Shown here: positions 58,698 to 64,000 of the stretch, piece after piece
How the letters are laid out: the number at the start of each line of letters is the position of its first letter
How positions within the stretch are numbered: the stretch's first letter is position 1
From: Terfezia claveryi
Lineage: Eukaryota > Ascomycota > Pezizomycetes > Pezizales > Pezizaceae
Length of the DNA: 64,000 bases
Assembly: GCA_015179025.1 (NCBI GenBank)
Contig: WHUX01000231.1
Coordinates: forward strand, 1-64,000
Reading direction: 5' to 3'
Program-made: the position numbers and the translations under genes
The notes under the pieces: model-generated
Database searches by the model: none
What the model was told of the DNA's origin: nothing
Seen by the model: only the letters and a program-made list of their open reading frames with translations

Positions 58698-59774
58698 TAT
58701 CATAATAGTGTATTTAGTTGTCTTTATCATTACCTGTAATTACAGGTGATAGAGTATTGCTTTAGTCCTAGACAGGACATTCATTGGTTATCTTCTTGTT
58801 ATTGCTCTAGATAGCTTATCACCTATAGCACAGGTGATAGGTTATTGCTATCCTACTTAAGCTCCTAAGATAGGGATCTCGGGAAGCTTATTCCTTCTAT
58901 TGCTTTGGCCTGAAATTAGGTATATATAGTCTTTATCCCTTGTAATGATGTTGGATCCCTATTTAATATCTTGTATACCTAATATAGGACCTTACTTCTC
59001 CTAGCACTTGTGTACCTCCCTTGTGTACCTCCTTATCTTGTGAATAGCTTTGCAGTACAGCTGCTTCCCTCCGATATATGTGGTAACTATTTCTGTATAT
59101 CTCTTGTCCTTGCCTCTTGACTTCCACCCTTGCCCTATCCCAGCCTTCTTCTAGTCATACATGTAGTATTCCTACATGTGTTTTGCTCTAGCCTCTGCCT
59201 TCTGAATATCCAGCTCTTTATGATATCATCACTAATATCCGTAACAGGTATCCATAATAAGACTCCTTTACCTAATCACATATATAGCATTCTTATATGT
59301 GTTTTACCTTATTTCTGTCCTTGCTCTGGCATATCCTTTAGTCGCTTTATCCCTAGAGCCTATGTTATACTATATTAAATCACTTTGATTAACTGGTATG
59401 CTCAATATCTACCTAAGACACTACTCTTATGCTCACAGTCAGATTTCAGGCCTGACAAGCCCTGCCCATCCCTATGAACCAGGCTAACTTCAGTAGCTAT
59501 TACTAGACTATTATTAATATCTACCTTGCTATAGATACATTAGGTTAATGGCTGGAATTAGCCATACAAAAAGAACAATAAAAATAGACTAAGGCTAATG
59601 ACGAAGTCACAATACTTACTGAAGACCTCCTCTTATGCTAGGCCGATCTAGCTTTCTACTAAAACAATCTCACAACTATCTAGAATGACTTAGTTAATGA
59701 AAGAAGAACTATCTAGACCCTGAACAGGGCCTTGGACATAATTATTAAAGTGGATAAAATAGGTAGCAGGACAG
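58698..59774 (+). mobile_element. Decayed Ty3/gypsy copy: 5' LTR and gag start
   Basis: LTR 58698-59369 (672 bp, the longest of the family) ends CCTATGTTATA and keeps the ATTACCTGTAATTACAGGTGAT palindrome and TATATATAG box. Gag from ATG 59474 reads MNQANFSSYY, then a stop, then TIINIYLAID and NDEVTILTEDLLL, with many CAG to TAG changes. It ends where the LTR of the next copia begins. Confidence 0.8.
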
Positions 59775-62680
59775 CGTAAGAAGTAGCATGGTAACCAGCG
59801 GAGATTATGGAGGGATAGTGAGGATCACAGGAGAAGCGAGTACGATATATGGATGAGTGCAAGTGCAGTGTGAGTTACTTAATTAACTATCTAGAGAAGC
59901 GGGTAAACACTAGCCTTAAATACATAAATATAGAGTATAAACTAAACATATAGTAACCTAACTTAAAAAGGAAGTAATGAAGAGATATCCATAAGTAGAA
60001 AGGTTATATGCATGTAATATTCAGGTAAGACAATATGGGAAATAATGAGCATGGATATATAAGCATGTGAGTGTGACAGTACAGAGTAAGCTGTATGTAA
60101 GACATGATATAGATACTCATAATAGAACTAGATAGAAATAAGTAGAAGAAGATATCGTAATAGAGAATAAACATATGACGATATAGTAGTAAATATATGC
60201 CATAACAGGAAAGAATAATGACATGAGAGGGTACAGAATATATGCCGCAACACTCTCTCTCATTCTGTAAGTCCGAGACTATTAGTATGATAGTGATAGA
60301 GTACAGGAAGGAGACCTTTAGTCATAAGGTCAGTGTGGTTTTCATTAGCCGAGACATGACTGAGAGTAAAAGTCTTGAGGATAAGTTGTTCTCTTGTGAA
60401 ATAATATGCAATGTCAATGTGCTTTGTTCGAGGATTGTTAACTAGGGTTTCTGCAACGTTGATAGAGGTAGTGCTGTCTGCATGAAAATGGACTGGTATT
60501 GAGTGTCCAAGTTGAGAAAAAGCGTGAATGTACTAGAGTGCCTGACGAGCGGTTGTTGAGAGTGCTATATATTCAGATTCAGTTATAGAGGCAGAGACAG
60601 AGTTCTGCTTCTTTGACAACCAAGATATAGTACAACCGTTAAGAAGAAAGATATAACCAGTAACAGATCGACGAGTGTCACGACAGGCAGCATAATCAGC
60701 ATCAGAATAACCAACAAGCAATAGAGGAGATGAAGAAGGAGAATGTTAATATAAAAGAGAAAGATTATGAGTTCCAACAAGATAATGAAAAACCCTTTTA
60801 ACAGCTATATGATGATACTTAAGAGGATGAGAAGAGAAGGGTGAAAGAAAAGAAACAGAGAAAGTAAGATCAGGACATGTACAAGTAATGAGATACATAA
60901 GAGAACCAATCATCTGTTGATATAAGGTACATTCATGAGGAGGTTCTGAACCATCAGCCTTAACCAGTTGTACTTTGGGATCAATAGGAGTAAGTACTGA
61001 TCGACAGTTGTTAAGTCTAAAGTGTTTGAGGATATTAGTAATGTATTGACATTGAGAGAGTTGTAGTCCTTTCTCTGTTGATATGACTTCGATTCCGAGT
61101 ATGTATTTGAGACCGCCTTTGATAGTAACTGTAAAGTAGGACTTAAGATGTTCGATAACAATCTTGATTTGGGGAGTTTTGCCTACTGCAGTAATGTCAT
61201 CAACATAAACAACAAGTATTACTTTGAGTTCCATATTAATAAATACACATGGATCGAAGGGAAGAGAGATGAAGCCGAGTTCAGCAAGTGCAGAGGAGAG
61301 TCTTTCGAACCACTGGACGGGTGCTTGCTTTAATCCATACAGGGCTTTGTTAAGTCGAAGAAACTTGCCATCTAGACCAATACCAGGAGGAGGTAACATC
61401 TAGATTTCTTCAATAAGATCACTATTCAAGAAAGCTGATTTAATATCAAGTTGATCCATGTCCAAAGAGAGGTGATTTGCTAGGGCAATGATGAGTCATA
61501 AGGAGTTGTACTGTGTTACTGGTACAAATGTTTCATCATAATCAAGGCCTTCTTGTTAAGAATAGCCCATAGCAACAATTCTTGCTTTGTGACATTAAAC
61601 GGATCCATCTGCATTATGCTTGACCTTAAATACCCACCTAGAGCCAACAGGTTGTCGACCTGAGGTTAATTCTGATATATCATGGATCGTCCATATATAA
61701 GCATCGATAATTGACTGGTATTTCTCAAGTATAGCTTGTTGCCATGCATCTGCATCAAGGAAGACCATAGCTTCTTTATAGCTATTAGGTTCTGCTACAA
61801 GTCGAGCCCAACCAGAGTCAGTATAATGGTCAGGTTGTTTCCTAGAATGTTTAGAGTATGACTTGTAATCGAGCTTAGGAGTTTCTAGAGGTTTGGTGAA
61901 CTCTTTAGAATGACTTGACTTTAGTGCAGTAGGTGTAGTGGCTCTTGTTTGTTGAGGAGGAGTTGAGGGACCAGCAACTAGAGATTCGGTAACTCTTTCT
62001 GACTCAAAATCCTCATCAGAGTATTGGTCGTACTCTTGTAGATTTGATGGAGGAGGAGGTAGAGGAATAGATGGGATTATAGTATCAGGAGTGGTAATGG
62101 TAGGTGTTGGAGTAGAAGGTCGAAGAGGTACAGGTGGTGTTGATGGAGTATCAGCTGTAGTAGGAGGTAGAGTAGGAAAGTGAACATCGACAGAGGTATA
62201 AGATGATGATGGTTCAAACTTGACTTGTCGATAAGTGTCTACCTTACGTTGAGATGGGATATAGATACGAAACATATGATCTGATTCCGTATAACCAACA
62301 AGATGTCTTTCAAGTGCTCTGGCTTTGAGTTTTGAACCAGCTAGTTGTTTTTCTTCAGGAATATGGACAAAACACTTGGAGTAGAAAGGACGGAGGTGAG
62401 AGAGTGTTGGTTTGATATTGTAGAGAGCCTCGAATGGGGTTTTTCCATTTAGTGCAGAGTGAGGCAATCTATTTTTGATATAGGCAGCCCAGTTAAAGAC
62501 TTCAGCCCAAAGGAAGGGGGGTACATCATCAAGAGAAGGTCGAACCATACTTGTGAGAGTTTGGTTATAGCGTTCTGCAATGCCATTGGATTCATGAGAA
62601 TAGGCAGCGGTAGTCTAGTGCTTGATACCTTTTTCTTCAAAGTAAGCTACCAGTTCCTTGTTTGTAAGGAAGTGGCTTAC
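59775..62680 (-). mobile_element. Second Ty1/copia element, 3' part
   Basis: Minus strand from 62680: integrase, RT, RNase H, a purine tract (AATGAGAGAGAG), then a 3' LTR starting TGTTGCGGCATAT at 60252 and running to about 59775. Gag and the integrase start are missing; homology stops near 62680 within the integrase core. It differs clearly in protein sequence from the copia at 4808-16105. Confidence 0.75.
60255..62680 (-). pseudogene. Copia pol: integrase, RT and RNase H with scattered stops
   Basis: Integrase part: TNKELVAYFEEKGIKH, then AYSHESNGIAERYNQTL (catalytic Glu), PPFLWAEVFNWAAYIKNRLP; a Pro/Thr-rich linker; the RT start QPVGSRWVFKVKHNADGS; RT with LNKALYGLKQAPVQWFERL, the catalytic VVYVDDI, and YLITCTCPDLTFSVSFLS; RNase H with [20 protein letters not shown] and [18 protein letters not shown], ending DLMTKGL. 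Stops at about 61594, 61540 and 61400, and near 60745 and 60532. 317- and 217-codon blocks are intact. Confidence 0.88.
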
Positions 62681-63620
62681 TCATACCCTATGACTAACCC
62701 TCTCCCTCACAAATGTATTTCTTATGTATTTTCTTACTCAGCAAGCATCTCAAAACACACAACATTTTGTATGCTGTCTGCCTTGCTAATATTTCACATG
62801 TTATCACATGCTTTCATATGTTATCACATGCTTTCACATGTTATCACATGCTTTCACATGTTATCACATGCTTTCACATGTTATCACATGCTTTCACATG
62901 TATAAGTCAAAGTTAAGACTTAACCTATTTTGTACTAGATAGTATTTGGAAGTACTATCTAGAGGATCAGATGATGCTGATCTTAATCACATGTAAAGGT
63001 CAGATAATGGTGCACTGCCTCAGCACTGCCCCAGCACTGCCTCATTGGAAACATATATAGTCCCCTGAATTTCCCTTCAGTTGGATAGAAAACTCAGAAC
63101 TCAGAACATAGTTAGAGTACAATCAATATAGAAGTTCCACTGGTTAATCTCTAAGTGCCTTTGGCACTTCTATACTACTTTACCTATTACAGTAATCTTA
63201 TGCTACTGGTAATAACTTTAATAGTGAGACTCAACAATACACTATTAGTAATCTACTTTGTAGTATACATTACTAGCCTGAGATTATCTGATTAGATTGG
63301 ATCCTTATCTAATCTAATCTGATTGTCCAGTCCCCCTAACAACACTTTACATTTTTTTAACCTAAGAACTTGATTCTTACCTAACTAGGAAGGCCTGATC
63401 AACTTTACCTAATCAACAAAGCTTCTACCAACAAGAGTAGAAACTAAAAGCCTGTATAAGCCTACAGCACAAAGCATAGTAGTATAAAGTCTGACAGTCA
63501 GCAGTAAGACTATCCTCCAAATAGCAACAAAAGACTATTCAATAAATAGTAAGAGCAAAAGTCTACAAATAGTAGCAAATAACATAAGAGGGCAACAATA
63601 ATTGTATTTAACTGGCAAAT
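62681..63620. other. Inserted or rearranged sequence, LTR-like
   Basis: Begins where copia integrase homology stops. Holds the 20-bp array (62801-62900), three CAGCACTGCC words (63012-63042), an ACATATATAG box (63051) and a short inverted word AAGTGCCTTTGGCACTT (63151-63167). The order of a TATA-like box, then downstream sequence ending CCTATTACA (63191), would suit an LTR, but no second copy is in the window. Confidence 0.4.
62801..62900. repeat. Five-copy 20-bp tandem repeat
   Basis: TTATCACATGCTTTCACATG five times in exact register; the first copy has ATATG for ACATG. Confidence 0.95.
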
Positions 63621-63827
63621 ACAATGGAAAAACAACTATTACCTAATCTGGTAACTCTGAGACCTAGAAACTGCCTTAGAAGTCCAATAAGGGTGAGGAT
63701 TATAGGAACTAGTCCTATCAACATCCATACTTCAGAGAGTATCCCAGCCCCACTCTCTACCTAGCCTAAAGAAAAATTGGGAATTCTTCCAGTAAGCAGA
63801 ACAAGGAAAGTTTCTGTACCTCTCCCT

Positions 63828-64000
63828 CTAAAAAGAACACAAGTACCTAGCAGTCCAACCCCTATCCTTCCACTCAACCTTCTTCCCAGCATTTAAAGGA
63901 AACCTTGCTCCTATAACAATCTCATCAACAAAAGTAACTCTTTTACCCTTCAACCTCCTCTTCCCCTTACCATAATCAACCTTGGTATCAAAAGCAACAG
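63828..64000 (-). CDS. Partial reading frame running off the right edge
   Basis: Minus strand, open from the window edge to a TAG at 63828, about 57 codons: VAFDTKVDYGKGKRRLKGKR, VTFVDEIVIGARFPLNAGKK, VEWKDRGWTARYLCSF. Codon use and amino-acid mix look like real protein, unlike the opposite strand, which has a broken Pro/Ser/Leu-rich frame. No family recognised; may be transposon-encoded. Confidence 0.4.
   Translation of the reverse strand, partial: VAFDTKVDYGKGKRRLKGKRVTFVDEIVIGARFPLNAGKKVEWKDRGWTARYLCSF

Noticed and set aside
62459..62905. 148-codon frame on the plus strand
   Set aside because: Runs antisense through copia integrase and then through the 20-bp tandem array.

Overview
This window looks like nuclear DNA of a filamentous ascomycete (Pezizomycotina). 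Genes carry short introns of about 47-82 bp (one of 166 bp) with GTATGT/GTAAGT-type donors and CTAAC/CTGAC-type branch points. The housekeeping genes read like ascomycete orthologues, and LTR retrotransposons carry C-to-T type damage (CAG to TAG, TGG to TAG/TGA, AT-rich decayed copies) as expected from repeat-induced point mutation. I cannot name the species.

Layout. 1-16.3 kb is a repeat island: minisatellites, a decayed Ty3/gypsy fragment, then a three-level nest in which a chromodomain Ty3/gypsy element (6401-12364) sits inside a minus-strand Ty1/copia element (4808-16105), which itself split a gypsy-type LTR. 16.3-30.3 kb is an accessory kinase island: a Ser/Thr kinase (17237-18654), a MITE and a pogo-type relic, a HeLo-like plus pseudokinase gene broken by a 16-bp duplication (22719-24476), and divergently from it a second Ser/Thr kinase (25371-26614). 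30.3-47.6 kb holds conserved genes: coatomer gamma subunit (SEC21), a small two-exon gene, casein kinase I (Hrr25/hhp1 type), diphthine-ammonia ligase (DPH6) and ribosomal protein eS27, with copia and Tc1/mariner relics between SEC21 and the small gene. 47.6-56 kb is again accessory: a solo copia LTR piece, a relic of the same kinase family, a MITE, and a Crinkler (CRN)-type gene with a kinase-like C-terminus and a 12-bp microexon. 56-64 kb is AT-rich and made of decayed copia and gypsy copies, a 20-bp tandem array and a partial reading frame running off the right edge.

How the parts relate. The four housekeeping genes serve vesicle coat assembly, Hrr25-type signalling, eEF2 diphthamide formation and the 40S ribosome; no operon-like logic joins them. 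The accessory genes share a theme: kinase or kinase-like domains next to putative death or effector N-terminal domains, placed in repeat-rich, gene-poor DNA and showing duplication and decay. The most interesting arrangement is the divergent pair of an intact kinase and a HeLo-like pseudokinase, which has the same domain logic as animal RIPK3/MLKL; that comparison is an inference. Gene models were built by hand from reading frames and splice signals and have no transcript support.
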